From the NCBI RefSeq assembly GCF_001638985.1, contig NW_017265135.1, positions 248,001-312,000 of the forward strand: a stretch of DNA of 64,000 nucleotides, written 5' to 3'. Shown piece after piece: positions 48,439 through 62,117 of this stretch. The notes under the pieces were generated by a model. That model saw only the letters and a program-made list of their open reading frames with translations, did not search any database and had not been told where the DNA came from. How positions within the stretch are numbered: the first letter of the stretch is position 1; the number at the start of each line of letters is the position of its first letter. The stretch comes from Phycomyces blakesleeanus NRRL 1555(-). Its lineage: Eukaryota; Mucoromycota; Mucoromycetes; Mucorales; Phycomycetaceae. The translations under genes and the position numbers were made by a program.

Positions 48439-48793
48439 CTCTTAAAAACTGTAATAGGAAACAAAGTACAATAATACTTTAGAAGATACTCGTGACTTTA
48501 TCCATGCAAAATAAAATAAAATAAAAGCGTAACATAATTTTGGTTTCCTTAATTCGACACTGTTAATACTGAGAATTATAGTAAAGAAAAAACATCTTAA
48601 TAAGTTTGAAAGTAAAGAACTCTTTTGTTTGTTTTATTAGGGCAATTAAGAACTTGGTGTCTATATTTTGCGACTCTAAGAGTTAAATACTAGGTTATAA
48701 CAAATGAAATAATAGAATAAAAGAAATAAAGAAAAGTGTAATTTGTACAGGTCACCCAGTGACTTTAAGGCAAAATGCTAATGAGTATGATTT

Positions 48794-50969
48794 TTATAAC
48801 TTGGTGCAGCAGGCGGCCTTATTCTCCTTCTCTTTGCTTGCAAGCTTGGAGTGGTTGATACCCTTGTTTGTAGGAGGAACGTCAATTCCAGGATTGGCCA
48901 TGAAGAAGTTGCAGGGCTTCATGGAGAAACCACACATTTCTACGGGCATGACAGGAAAGTCCTCAACACGGGGAAGATGGGTAACACCAAATGTATACCA
49001 TAGAACAATATCTTTGTTCTGAATGCTCTGGACATCCTTGACCCAATGCTCAACATTGTCATCACCGTCAGACTGATTACAGTAGAAACCACCAGCAAAG
49101 ATCTGGTTCTCATTATAAGGGGTAACCCATAGAGCCTTCTTAGCAAACCCAGCGCGCTGACCCACAACCGAGTCATCTTGGGCAAACAAAGGAGTGTGAT
49201 GGTTAGATACAATCTTCCAGCCAACAGGTCCCTTGCTGTAAGGATGAATACGATTCTCGTTGATAATCTTCCAGAAGCGTGCAGTCTCATAGTTGGCAGT
49301 CTGCTGGCCTTCGGCAGTATCCTTCAGAATGGTAGACTCAGAGTAAAAACCGTTGCCATACATGTTGTTTGGATGGCCTGTAGCATGAGGAACACGTTGA
49401 GTATCAACCTTGCAAATCGAATTGTTGGCACCATCAACCATGGGATCAATGCGCATGGTAAAGAAATGCTGGTGGTACTGGGCGTTGATCTGAGGAGCAA
49501 CCATAACACCATAAGGTCCGGGAGTCTCATCTTCGGCAAGAACGTGAGTGTTGAGCTCACCGGTTGCCTTGACCTCATATTGGAAGCTTCCATCTTGGTA
49601 GAAGTAGTAGTACAGACCATAATCGTAGTTGGCAACTAAAATATAGTTTTTTGTCAGTTATATATTTCTAACCATATATATTCCAAACAAAAATCCTTAC
49701 CAGTAACAATCTGAGAGATTACAAGACGGCGAGAACGGACAGCGTGGGCACGGCCATTTCTGTAATCGGTGTGCTTGAAGAGAATACCAGCATCTTCTTC
49801 ATGAAGGCAGATAGCGTTAGGAACGTGGAAAGGCTTTCCGTTGTGGTCGTTAAAGGTGGCATCGAAGTAGTAGATGGAGCCAAGACAGTCGCAACCGAGG
49901 GTGAGGGTGTTGGTACAGAGACCAAGACCATACTCTCCAACATCAAAGGCATGCTTACGGTTGTGAGGAGTGAAAGGATCGGCGTAAGGAACAACCATCT
50001 CGGAAAGCGAAATACGATAGAAAAGAGGACGTTTCTCGGCACCATCCTGGTAGCTCACATTGTGGATAACAAGACCTTCACGGTAGTTCATAGAGATCTT
50101 CATGTTCCATTTCTGCCAGTCGATTTCAGTACCCTTGACCTTGAAAGAAACGCCCTCTGGCTGCTGGACGATGATGGGCTTGATATCCTTTCTGAAGTTC
50201 TCTTCTCCAACAAACTCAGGCAAGAAATTGTGTTTTTCGAGGGGGATGGTAGGACGAGTGAATTTGCTGTCTCTGGGCTTAATTCTCTCAATGTCAACCA
50301 CTTTCATCAGGCCAAGATCTATTAAGGAAAAGTTAGGCCACGTTGGTCTCACAAAATTCTAGATTATGGAAACCTACCGATAATTGGAACAAAGTCAAGA
50401 GGGTGTGCATATTGGTTGTCATCCTCACAGGTGCGCATGTACATCAAGGCCTGCATCATACGCTTGGAACGGCCTTTGTAGGTGACATGACGAGCAATAG
50501 CCCAAGGATCCGAGAACACACAAGACATGTCTTCAATGCCGAGTTCGCGGCATTCAGCTTGAACGCGGGGATCTTTGGCAACGAGCTCTTCGACTTCAAA
50601 CATCTCGTCCATGGTAAGAATAGGCTGGACGTCAGGGATGTGCTCAAATCTCTTGAGCTGACCATTGTCAAGGGAAACGAGGGCTTCATAACACTTCATG
50701 GAAGGCTTCTCGAGGGCAACTACAAGGGCCTCACGCTCAATCTTGGTAATGCGGGGTTTAGTGGTGTCCCATCCGAGGTAGGACATCATGAGCTCCTTCT
50801 TGGGTTCCTTGAGGGTAATAGTGTTAAAGACGATGTTGAGATTGGGTACACCCTTGCGAACAATCTCGGCAACGGTCATGATCTCATCACCAGTGAGTTG
50901 ATCCAAGGGATGGAAACGAGAATTCTCAGTATTGGTGGAGATGGGATTTATTTCCTTGAGACTGGACAT
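48794..50969 (-). CDS. Copper-containing primary amine oxidase
   Basis: Exons 50969-50378, 50318-49701 and 49635-48794 give 683 residues. The enzyme oxidises primary amines to aldehydes with release of ammonia and hydrogen peroxide. The TPQ cofactor precursor is Y407 in NYDY. The catalytic base is D323 (AFDVGEYG). Copper ligands H458 and H460 lie in YHQHF, with the third His in FGVTHLPRVEDFP. Length matches the fungal peroxisomal enzymes (about 690). The last three residues are TKL, a non-canonical but possible peroxisomal PTS1. No secretion signal is present. It sits alone, downstream in tandem with no shared operon. An alternating TA tract at about 51045-51056 lies about 80 bp upstream of the ATG. 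Confidence 0.95.
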
Positions 50970-53644
50970 GATTGTAGAAGGGAATGTGTATAAGGTGCAA
51001 GAAGTTCAAGCAATGTGAAGTGGATGGAGTGACAGCAGGTGGTCATATATATATACATTTGTTTTTTTTTATTTCGGTGACAAATCGAGACCAATTGGGA
51101 GATTTCTGATAGATGGCAAGTCAGTGGTCCAAGTGTGTTGCAGTTTTGGACGAGTAGTATGAGGCTATACAAGAAGGTTTGTTGGTATTTGTCATTACTA
51201 GCCTCAGACTACCCCCTCCACAGGAGACTGGGTAAAAGCCCCGACTATGAAGGCCAATATCTGCGGTATTTGCTCATTTCTCAATATATTGTACATAATT
51301 ATGACCCTTGACCCTTTGAAAGCCATTTTTCTCAGAGCTACATGAAGAAGCAGTCTAATACTGTACGTTTCTTTAGACTACTTAATGCAAGAAGTGCTTA
51401 GAAGTAAACAATCCGATCGTTACCAACCTAAGGAGGACATGGTTAAGCCAAGCACTGGGATGATAATTGCAGGCAGTTTAGTAAGTATTCCTAAATAGAC
51501 AAACACCGACCTTCCCATAGGACGGCTTTTGACAAATCAACCCTCATTTGTGGAACCCAAGAAGTTTTACCATTACCGTGCGAATAAGGTGAACAAGGTA
51601 ATCAGGGTCGTACTGATGATAAACATACCCGCGTGGGCTTTCAAAATGACTAAACAACTGGCTTCCCAGCCTTTGATATGCTTAACTACTCCACTTATCG
51701 AGCCAATCAGAAACGTCTGTGGTTCCAAACTAGGTCTAGGTCTATCCAAGTCAGCGTACGACTTCTGAGCTGTTTCATTCACCAAACAATAGGTAGGAAA
51801 AGTCTTAATGTAAATAATTACATATACATATCATGCACTTGAATGCAATGCTTTAGCTATGGCAACACTCTTGGGTCATTTAGATTTCTAACCAAGGCTA
51901 TCAGAATTCAATTGCATATAAGAAAGTACCAATACCTTATCTGACACTTTACTACAACATTCAGAATGAATAGGAAGTCTTTCTTTTTCTTGTTTTACAA
52001 AAAAAAATGTTATTAGATAGCACTCAAGAAGAAGAATAAGAAGATCGGATATATATAATTTAAGGTTGTCTACTCTAATCAGGTTATGCGACACAACTAG
52101 AGTGAATGAAAAGGTCAAACTAAATAAGATAGATAACAAGTGCTGGGCCTATCTCTTTATCTTTGGTTCGTAATATTATCCAAATTCCTGTTTTTTTTTG
52201 CAACGACTCTAGCTGAAATATTTTTATGTAGGTACTCTATGGTTGATACCATATCTTACAGACCTTTGGTACGTTTAAGCCAACGATAATCGAAACCTTT
52301 GGCTTTGTGTATCCAGAGTATGATCAGAAAAGAATTCAAAGACATCCTGATACTCCAACATCACAAAAATCAACTCTATAACCATTATATAACGTCTTTT
52401 AAGAATTTGAAATATGTTACTATTATATAAGCATTGATCCTACCAGTGAGTACACTTTGTTAATATAAGATTATTGAATGAGCAATATTGTAATGCATCC
52501 CAGGTCAGACTGATAATATGCACCTTATTATGAATTTATCGATGATAAAGGTCACCTAAGCACTATTGAGCAACCCTCTTTCCCTCCATTCATTTTTTAA
52601 ACTAATGGCATATATCTATATATCAAGTACAATAACAGGCGTTATGAGTGACACATATATTAGCTGTACAAAGCGCATGGCGGGTGGACTATCTAATATA
52701 TACTTTATATTCCGGATAGTAATATTACTTTTTCATTCGTATCTTTGGGTTAGCTTTTTTAAGTTATATTTTTTTATAGTAGAAAATGAGTCTCTCGTTG
52801 ATTTTAACCTTATTCTTTAAAGGTTTTGTTCATTTAGAACTATCGTATAAAATGAAACGAGAGGACAAAGGTTGATTTGCATAATTATTCGGGGATAATG
52901 TCAAACGAAGCCAAACTATTTGAAATTTCTTATTTGTTACAAATAACAGACATTCGATAACTTGTTCTCATCTGATTCTAAAGCCCACGAATTTCCTTTA
53001 TTGTTTTATGTGCACTGTACTGATATTATTGTGCTGATATACCTTGTAAAGTCACAGGATTTTATTGTAAATCTAGCCCTTTCGTTTCTTGAGAATAAAA
53101 ATACGATGCCACACCTAGGTCTTGTAACTAAAGGCTTTTAGTATTAGTATTAATATTCATACTATATCGTAATTGTTTTGATCATAATCATTTTAATAGG
53201 CCATGTTACTTTTTTTTAAAAAAGAAAATATTGTTTTTGATAGGTAACAATCATAGTCTTATTTTATTAGATGCAATCACTAGTAACTAATGACATACGA
53301 TTCATTGTGGGCATCATATTTCCTCATGAAATCCCCAGGTCATTTTTATGTAAATTATACACAATGACGTTGCATTCCTTATGCCTTCTTTAATTAAATG
53401 AGGTTTGTCGTCGAGTCACAAAGTATTAAAAAAATAGGTCTTGTAGATGTGTAAATTAGACTTATTAAATGAGCCGTTTAACTTGAACACAATTATACTT
53501 GCATGAAAAATAAAATAAAATAAGAATAAGAGTTAAATGCGTAATTATTTACTCCATTTCGATGAGAGCAGACCAAACTGTTCAGGGCGCTCTTTGTTTG
53601 CTTAAAAGATTCAAAATGTGCTATAGAATTTGATATGCGTCAAT

Positions 53645-53675
<31 letters not shown>

Positions 53676-53730
53676 AAATACATGCTTTGAACCTGTATTT
53701 TTATATATTGTAATAATAACGCTAATAATC
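50970..53730. other. Intergenic region, no gene seen
   Basis: About 2.8 kb with AT-rich sequence and short open frames without recognisable protein. The stretch 51300-51790 is less AT-rich than the rest and could be an old, decayed exon or transposon fragment, but I cannot assign it. A CAA microsatellite lies at 53645-53676. Confidence 0.5.
53645..53676. repeat. (CAA)n microsatellite
   Basis: About ten perfect CAA units in noncoding sequence. Confidence 0.9.
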
Positions 53731-54253
53731 CGGATTATTGTTCTATAATGTTTTTCACAGTGTTGTCTACAATATTCTTGACGCTTTAAAAATTATTCTT
53801 GCTGATGTATATGAAGCTCTTGCTCTTAAAAAGAACAAGTCTCAATTGGACACATGCCGAATAAATGATTTCCTGAATATACCACAACAAATAAACAAAA
53901 AAGTCAAACCAAACAAGGAGGGGAAATACATACAACAACAACGAATTTCCAAATTTTGCTATTTTGAGGTGATCGTCCCCCCAGGTTTTAAGTATTGTAA
54001 AAATTGTGTTGATATATAAAATATGGATATTCTGTTCTTTGAGGAATGTCTATAATCCTTATTCGAATGATCAAGCACGTATAATATATTTATGTACAGC
54101 CAAAATACAACAATAGAGTCAAATTCTTCGATAGCTAAATCACAATTATCGTCAGTTGGTTCTCTTTTTTTTCTTTTTAGAAGTATAGCAAGGATGTGGT
54201 GGGACCGAAATCGTTGGTAGGACACATGTGATATCCGAGGATTTCTTTGATGA

Positions 54254-54546
54254 TTACAGATAAAACGAAACAAGTCTGTCCAGATTTTTGTCGCTGTTCA
54301 TACGAGCTTGTAGGTTGGATTGTGATGATTCTGAAGAGCTTGTGTTGTCAACTGGAGAAGTCCACCGTCCAAAATGGCTAACATCCAAACCAAATATCTC
54401 TTTGAGCGACCGAGTTTGATTCAAAGGTTGCTGTGGTCCAAGTGAAGTATCATTCAGTCTACACTTTATTTGCTTGTATTGTAACTGCATTGCGGAAAGG
54501 TGTGCTTCTCGTAAGAATAATGGCTCAAGGTCGGTACATACAGTCA
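54254..54546 (-). CDS. Possible small protein or last exon, unrecognised
   Basis: From an ATG at 54546 an open frame of 97 residues runs to 54254. Its first part (MTVCTDLEPLFLREAHLSAM, then LQYKQIKCRLND) has balanced, protein-like composition, and the tail is Ser/Asn/Gln-rich. It has no recognised domain. It lies divergent to NOC2, 352 bp away. A chance open frame cannot be excluded. Confidence 0.35.
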
Positions 54547-54897
54547 TAGTGTTTAAGTAAGAGAAGAATGGAAAGAAAGGTATTTCAATCTGACAAGTCA
54601 GAACAAATATTTTTATTGCTTTTTTTTCTTTCTTTTCTATTGCCTGATAAAAAAGCACTATCCAATATAAGTACAGATACAAAAAATATAAAGAAAAGGG
54701 GCAAACTGCCAGTGGTTCCCTATAGGGAGCTGCTCCTATTCCATAAACGGCCATCCTAAATCACACAGCATTCAGGAGACCCACTTCTTTAAACTAAGCC
54801 ACTAAAGTTAAAGCAGTCTTTAAGGCACCGAGAATAAGGGTTTAAAAAATGGTTCTCTGATTCCTTCAAAAAAAACGTTTCCGATCTACATTTAAGA

Positions 54898-57449
54898 ATG
54901 GCAAAAGCAAAGAAGGCGACGATCAAGTTCCAAAAGAACAAACTTAAGCCGACAATTGAGCGTAGAAAGAAAAACAACAAATACAAGCAACAATTGGCCC
55001 AACGTAAAAACCGTCGAGGAAAGGAATACGGCAAGGAAACCAAAGGTAGATAACATTTATGCACAAAAGCAATCATCGATAATGTACCGAATCACCTCTC
55101 ATCGCTGTTTATTTATTATAGAAACCACTGAAGAAGATAAAGAAAAGCCTGTCGAAGAAGAAGAAGCCAAGAGGTTGGTATATATGTGAAATTATTTAAA
55201 GCAAAAAGAAAAAAAAACTAATTCAACTTTGTAGTGAACCCGAAGTCAACGTCGAAGACTATTTCTGTGAATTTTCTATTAACGGTGAAGAACTTCTTGA
55301 TTTGGAGGCTGATGAAGTAATACAACACAATAAAAAAAATATGCTCAGTTATCTTATATGATATTATGCGTTTGACAGGAACAAGATTTGAACGCGCTGG
55401 ATGCATTTAAGGAAGTCGAGAATACCGATGTAGATATGGATGCTCAAGACGATGAAGATGCCGATAACTCTGACGAAGAAGAAATGAATGACGAGTTTGA
55501 AGAATCAGAAGAATCAGAGTCAGAAGATGAAGATGAAGAAAATGACGATATGGAAGAAGACGATTCACAGGTCGTTACGAGAGAGATGTTGGAAGAATGG
55601 TCAGCTGCTGCCGATAAAAAGTCTCCTGAGGCTTTCAAGAAGATGCTGATGGCCTTTAGAGCAATCGCCAGATCTGACGAGGATACCGAGATACAGTACA
55701 CATATAGAGTTAACAGTAACAAGGGTAATTTGAAGCATAAAATGAATAGTGAATAATATGGGATATATACACACATATACTCACCTTGACACAGTATATA
55801 ACAAGCTCGTCAAGAAGACCATCTCTGCCGCCTATCCCTTTTTCAGCCAACACATCCTCATCAACAAAAAAGTGAAGCATCCTGCAAAGACTAGAGACTG
55901 GCCTAAGCTCGAGAGAGTCATTCACTTGTTCCTTAACAACAGCGTCAGATTTCTCAGAGATTTGGATCAGGATGATATGGTTGGTTATTTCGTCAAACAT
56001 TTGGACCCTTGTGCGCCATATTTTGGATGTTTCCCAAAGACAGCACGCGAATATCTCAGAGTTCTCTTGGACCGTTGGTCTGATGTTGCATTATCTTCAG
56101 ATACTCGCGCACAATGTTTCAAGGCAATTCGCAATTTTGCGGCTACAGCCGTTGATCTTGAAAAGCGATCCTATCTCCCATTAACTCTTAAGGGTGTTTA
56201 CTTGACCTTTGCAAAGCACGCCACCAAAATCAATGAAACAAGCTTACCGTTGATTCAGCAGATGATCGAGGAAGGTGCTGATGTCTTTACTGTTGACCCT
56301 AAAATCAGTCTTCAGCATGCCGACGTCTATATCAGACAGCTCGCAACACATCTTAAAAAAGCAAAAAAGGCACAGACAGTAGAAAGCTTCAAGACAATCT
56401 ACACTTGGCAGTTTGTTAGCTGTCTTGACTTTTGGGCAGCAGTTATTGGTGCAACATGCGATCCTGAGACTGGTTCATCATCCCCTATGCAGGCAATGGT
56501 GCAGCCGTTAGTAGATATGTCTCTCCACACACTTCGGTAAGTTATTCGTTTCAGCTAAATTCAAGAGAAAGGAAGAAAGGAAGAAAGAAAGAAAAATTAA
56601 TATAATATATGTTGTTTAGATTAAATCCTACAGCACAATTTCTTCCATTACGTATCCATATCATTCGCTCTTTGATTGGTATGTGCGATTCCACAGGATA
56701 CTACATTCCCCTCGCACCTCTTCTTTTCGATATCTTTGGCCACGAAATTTTCAAGACACGAGTTGATAATTCTGAGGTCGAGCCATTTGAGTGGGAACTT
56801 TACCTCAAGACTCCAAAAACATATATGAACACCAAGGTTTACCAGGTAAACATTTAAAATATGATCCGCACACACACACGCATATATATATATATATATA
56901 TATATTTACGCACTATTCTGAGCTTCATTAACCTTTTCTTGATTTATGTTTTTAGGATGCTGTATATAAGGTTCTTTACGACAGTCTGATTGACTTTTTT
57001 GCCTGTTTTGGTCTTTCTATTGCTTTCCCTGAGCTTGCAATTCCAGCTATTGATAAGGTATATGAGGGCTTTCTTCTTTTTTTAAAAAAAAAATCATATA
57101 AACCAAAAATACATGTACTCATACATTGGAATTACAATCTATAGCTCAAGGAACAGCAGAACAAAATGAAGGGAACACGTTTCACAAAGTCGCTTAGAGT
57201 TTTGATTGAAAAGGTAAAAACATAAATATACAATCCCACCTACAAAATATAGTTACGGATATATTTATATTTTATTAACTGAATATACTCTTATAGCTCG
57301 AGACACATAAGAACTACATTGAGCAAAAGCGAGCACCCATTGAGTACGGACCCAACAAGATGGATGAGGCTCTATCCTTCTTGAGAAATACAGCCTTTGA
57401 ACAATCACCACTGGGTAACTTCTTGAGCAAGAGAAGCCAAAGTACATAA
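54898..57449 (+). CDS. NOC2: Nucleolar complex protein 2 (Noc2), 60S ribosome biogenesis
   Basis: Nine exons (54898-55045, 55122-55173, 55235-55316, 55379-55724, 55795-56536, 56620-56845, 56956-57057, 57145-57213, 57297-57449) give 1920 nt and 639 residues. The N-terminus is Lys/Arg-rich, a typical nuclear-nucleolar signal. A long Asp/Glu tract follows (about residues 110-155). The Noc2 domain then shows FGCFPKTAREYLRVLLDRWS, FKTIYTWQFVSCLDFW, QFLPLRIHIIRSL and the C-terminal LETHKNYIEQKR. Noc2 pairs with Noc1 and then Noc3 to move pre-60S particles from nucleolus to nucleoplasm. The second intron uses a GTTGGT donor. ATG 54898 is the first in frame after stops. Confidence 0.95.
56869..56904. 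repeat. (CA)n/(TA)n compound microsatellite in a NOC2 intron
   Basis: A short CA run followed by a TA run lies in the intron between exons 56620-56845 and 56956-57057. Confidence 0.85.
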
Positions 57450-58902
57450 TCATCATTGTCATTGTCATAAACACCGTAAAAATAAAATAAAAAGATAAAA
57501 CAAAGACTCAACATGTATAGTAAAAAAAAACGTATAGAATAAAGTGAATTAAAGCTTCAAGTTCAAAGGTCTGATTTTGAAACAGGTGTATGTGTATTTA
57601 AAGCTTAAAAATTTATATTGATGAGTAGGGTTTGAAAACAAAAATACTATGGTTAATAAGCTTCAAAAGAACCATATTTTATTATTAATATCAATAAATC
57701 AATAACTAATACCCAATGACTAGGTCTTACTTTTTGTGAACATCACACTTTACAATCTAAAGCAGCTTGTCTTTGACAAGAATTGATTGATTTGTTTGAT
57801 TTGTAAATTATTTGCTTGTTTTAAGTACAATGCCCTTTCTAAGAACTTTGATATCCGTCAGAAAATTCGAGATTTAACAATCATATTAACCTTGAAAGTA
57901 AACATACTTGGTGTAAGCCTATTATACTATCAGTTCAGTGATATTGTACATAATTTGGTTTAGATTAAAAGAGTATGTACAAACTTTGAAGCAAGGTGGC
58001 AAAAGAACACAAGGCGTGTGTGTGTGTGTGTGCTTTTATTTTGCTAACCTATTATGTCAATTATATAATGTGTTGTATCTTTTTAATAGGAAAGATTGAC
58101 AAACCACAAATCAGTTAGCGTGCTAAACTTGATTGCATCAATGTATAAATTTATATATTCTGTATATGCTGGTATGTATTACATATATGCTACCAGGGAA
58201 ACAACTCTTCATATTTAATTCTCTAAAGCTTTAAAGTAAAAACCTCTATCAACCAATGCTTATTATCTTATAACCGCCCTTCTTGATTTGGACAGTTGAA
58301 TATGTGTAAACTCCTTCGGAGAAAAGGCTAAGCTTAAATTCTAGCCACTGATTCCAATTGGAAAATCTTGGTGCTAATTATTTATTAATTTATTTATTTA
58401 TTTCAATCTGTTTTCCATAGGTCGCCTCTAACTCATCCATTTTGTTGAATACGTTACCTCCCATAAGCAAAAGCAAAAAGAAAAAGTCGATATTCCATAA
58501 TAACAAAATCTATAAACCCTCTGTTTATTATAATATTAAAGCCTTTCTTTATTTTATTTAAGAATATATGATTGTACATACATAATAATACTTCAGCTCA
58601 ATGATTCTTTCGTATATAGCCTTGTATTCTTATTTTTTATATGTCTCGTGCGAAAAGTACTATTAGATATTGGTAAATGATATACAAATATGTTATATAT
58701 AGTAACGTAGGACGTAGTATTACCAGTAACAAAACATATTAGGTGACTATTACACAAGTAAAAGAAACCAGACATAATATACAATAAAAACCAAACCAAG
58801 CCAAACCATATCAAATCAAATCAAATCAAATCAGAGAAAGTAGTTGCTTTTCGGTTCACTCTCTTTTATCTGATACTTCTATTTATTCTATACTTTTTCT
58901 CC
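57450..58902. other. Intergenic region, no gene seen
   Basis: About 1.45 kb between NOC2 and the kelch gene, same direction. AT-rich, with a (GT)n run near 58017-58032 and TA runs. A repeated ATCAA motif near 58808-58831 lies about 75 bp before the kelch ATG. No exon or RNA gene recognised. Confidence 0.6.
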
Positions 58903-61286
58903 ATGCTGAGACTTATTCTCCTATCTCTGAGCATTATCTCAGTATCAGGATATACCCCTGCTGGAAGAACTAGTCAAGGTATCTTTTATATATGTATATA
59001 CAAATATGATACCAAAGTTTTCTAAATACGTTTATTCGTTTTATATGCTGTAATATATATAAACCAATTGATTTGGTCAGTATGTCAGTTTGTCAGAAAT
59101 GCAATATATTGCTTTGGCGGTGGCCACAACAACAATGGACTTTTCACAGCCGATTACCCCGAACATTTGTATCTGGATCTCTCAAAAAGTCTCGAGTTGG
59201 ATAACTTTGCTTATGACGCGTGGAAAGATATTTCAATTAGCAGTGATGGATTCGAGTTGGAAAAAAGTTGCAATGCAGCCTCGACAATTCTTCCAGATGA
59301 TCGCTACATAATCTTTGGTGGAGGAAACTGTATGAATTACGTGACTCTATCCAACAATACAGTTGTATTTGACGCAAAAACACAAAAGTGGACAGGTTAC
59401 AATCAAACTGCGGTACAACAAAAGTAAGGTAGATTTTTACAGAATAAAGTACTGTTGGCTTACGAACTCTTATTTATTTGTTCTTCAAATAAAACACCAA
59501 ATAGCTATGAAGGTTTTGGAGTGTATCTTAACCGCACTAACAAGGCTCTTTTCTGGGGTGGACGAAGGTAATATACATGACAATATCTATTATTATTCTT
59601 TTGAATGTCTCTAGATATACTTATTCAGGTTTACCCGACTTATTTAAAACCAATACTCTATATATCAGTACTACTGGCGTCCAAAACACAAATATAAACC
59701 CAATATTCTATTCATTTGATGCCACAGTATGTATTCTAGACCTTTATATGTAAAAGAGAAAAGGACGACGTATTTACGGGAATTATTCCTTCAAGTTGAT
59801 ATTTTCTCTAAATTTTTTGTATTATAATTCCAGAATCCTTCAGTGTTTTTTACATTTACTACTCCTTTGGGTGATGGTATGAAAATGCCTGGATCAGGAC
59901 AATCTGTTCTGGGACCTGATGAGAAGACTATTTACCATTTTGGCGGGTGGGAGGGATTTTCTGATCCAGCTGCTGCAAACTTTACAACCTACGCAAGTTC
60001 CTTCAGAACTATTTCGTTGTACAATACCGACACATCTATATGGTCAACAGTAACAGTTGTTCCGGATATAATTCCTTCCAACAGGACTATGATGACTGCC
60101 ACTTTGTGTAAGTTTATATAAACATATATATATATTTCACACAAGTCCTAATACCAGAATGGACGTTATCATAAAGTACCAAATTCCACAAGTTTTCTCA
60201 TCTATGGCGGAGTTACACATCTTAGTGCAGGTAGGGCGTACACAGAATATTAATCAATTTATATCGTTTGATCAGCTTGCTTACATGATCTATTTCACAT
60301 ATAACATTTTTCATTTCGCTTTAAAGCGATAACTTATCCTTGTGAAGATTATGCATATTTATTTGACACTTTGTCTAACTCTTGGTCAGTCGCAAACATC
60401 TCGTCTGAAAACGGAGCAGGTCCGCGCTTTGGACATTCTGGTAACAATGACTATATGCTTTAATCTGTCGGTGTGATTTCTAAGCTAAAGAATAAAGGAA
60501 CGACAATTACTTACTTGATGTCGTTATTTATTCTATAGCTGTATTACACCCTAACGGTGATCTATTCATTATATTCGGTGTCGATAGAAGTAATACAAAT
60601 AAAAATGACTACCATATCCTAGACACGAGCAATATTCAGAGCTTTACGTGGAAAACTGCATTTACACCAAATTCATTTCTTGAATCTCCATCAACAAATT
60701 CAACAAAGTCGACCGGTTCAGGATCATCAACTACCACAGGCTCAAAGTCTGGCACAACTAAAGACGGCATCAGTGGAGGTGCTATTGCAGGAATTGTAGT
60801 TGGCTGTGTAAGTACTGTTTCAAAAGAGATTGTTTTATCTTCTTTTATTTTTCAGAAAGAGATAAACGAAGAGAATACCCAAAAGCGTACAGATTCATTC
60901 ATTAAATAATACTATTTGATAGGTGGCTGCAATTGCTATAGCTGGTATACTTTTCTGGTTCTTGAGGAGAAAGGAGGCTGATAAAAAGGATACTATTTAT
61001 GAAGAGGTTAATGTCTCTAGTATCAAGCCACCTCTCAATCCTACCAGTGGAATTCAGACAGAAAACATTGACATTGAAAGAAGAATAAACGAGTCAAATA
61101 TATTAGTTGTTGATAGTAAGTTTAAAAAATCTCGGTTAATATTAACAATTAAAAGCTTGTAAAAGAAAAAAAAACGCTTTGAATCCATTGTTATCTTGTG
61201 GTAAACTGACGGCCATTTACTCTTTAGACAATAAGCCTGATATTCCTCGTATCATGATGGAGCCAGTAAAGCCACAGGGAGACTGA
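58903..61286 (+). CDS. Kelch-repeat single-pass membrane protein
   Basis: Ten exons (58903-58978, 59081-59423, 59505-59567, 59615-59726, 59834-60107, 60177-60230, 60327-60440, 60539-60807, 60923-61115, 61228-61286) give 518 residues. A signal peptide (MLRLILLSLSIISVSG) leads into kelch blades, for example IYCFGGGHN, YIIFGGGN, FLIYGGVTH and LFIIFGVDR. Several NxT/S glycosylation sites are present. A Ser/Thr/Gly-rich stalk precedes a transmembrane helix (GIVVGCVAAIAIAGILFWFL) followed by RRK and a cytosolic tail of about 75 residues. The layout suggests an extracellular beta-propeller anchored in plasma or endomembrane. Such proteins are numerous in Mucoromycota; binding partner unknown. Confidence 0.88.
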
Positions 61287-62117
61287 TGATATGATCCGGC
61301 ACATATACACATACTAGTTAATTTATTGTATCCAAAGTGTAGCGTGGCTTTCATTCACTGCTTAACCTTTTAACCTTTTATTCTCATATTCTCTTAATTA
61401 TTATTCTACTTAATATTTTTACTTGGGTTTGGAACCCTTTCAAAAAAAAAGGCTCGGATCATATTTCTCTTTTTTTTTGTCATAAATACATTGAATCTAA
61501 CGTGAAAAGGCTTTTAAAAAATGGAGAGCTTTAAAGATGTCAACATTTGCTACGACAAGAATACATTTCAACCTATATTACTTTGTAGCGAAAAAATATA
61601 TTCTGAACTCTTAAAATACAAGGTATATACTATTCTCACACTTGATAGAAAGCTCTTTAAATAAATATATAAAAGCTTTAATAATGCATGTATTTATTGA
61701 CACAAATAGTAGCCATTATAACCTTCAAATCAGCAAGATCGCTTATTTGCTTCGCTGCTTAGGGCCAGGGCGACAAATAGTCTTAGGTCTTTTACATTGT
61801 TCATAAGTTGCTTAGTGTCAAAGGTTTTAAATTGGCTTTCATAAAAGTACGGGCTGATAATATTATTTTTAAAAATTAGGGGAATCTACAAAAAAAAATG
61901 TTCAATTTTTATTTCAGATTTCATACTGTTTGCCTACTTACCTTTGTCAAGTATTGCGATGCAGGTTGTAGTGTATAGAGCCAGATAAGCAATTGAATAA
62001 GGTGTAATTCCTCCAGATCTCAAAGGAACCGACAGTCTTTAGAAATGAGGCAAGAATAAAAGTTAAACAAAAGTAAAAGGATGTCTTTATTGAATTGTGT
62101 TGAGCTTCTTTTAAATA
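61287..62117. other. Intergenic region, no gene seen
   Basis: AT-rich sequence after the kelch gene with no recognised exon. It contains the kelch 3' region. Confidence 0.5.

Noticed and set aside
49744..50993. Plus-strand open frames of 193 and 216 codons
   Set aside because: Both are antisense to the amine oxidase coding sequence, which has all catalytic residues. They reflect codon bias on the other strand.
53738..54019. 93-codon plus-strand open frame
   Set aside because: Low-complexity Lys/Asn/Ile composition, no domain and no conserved-looking motif. Judged a chance frame.
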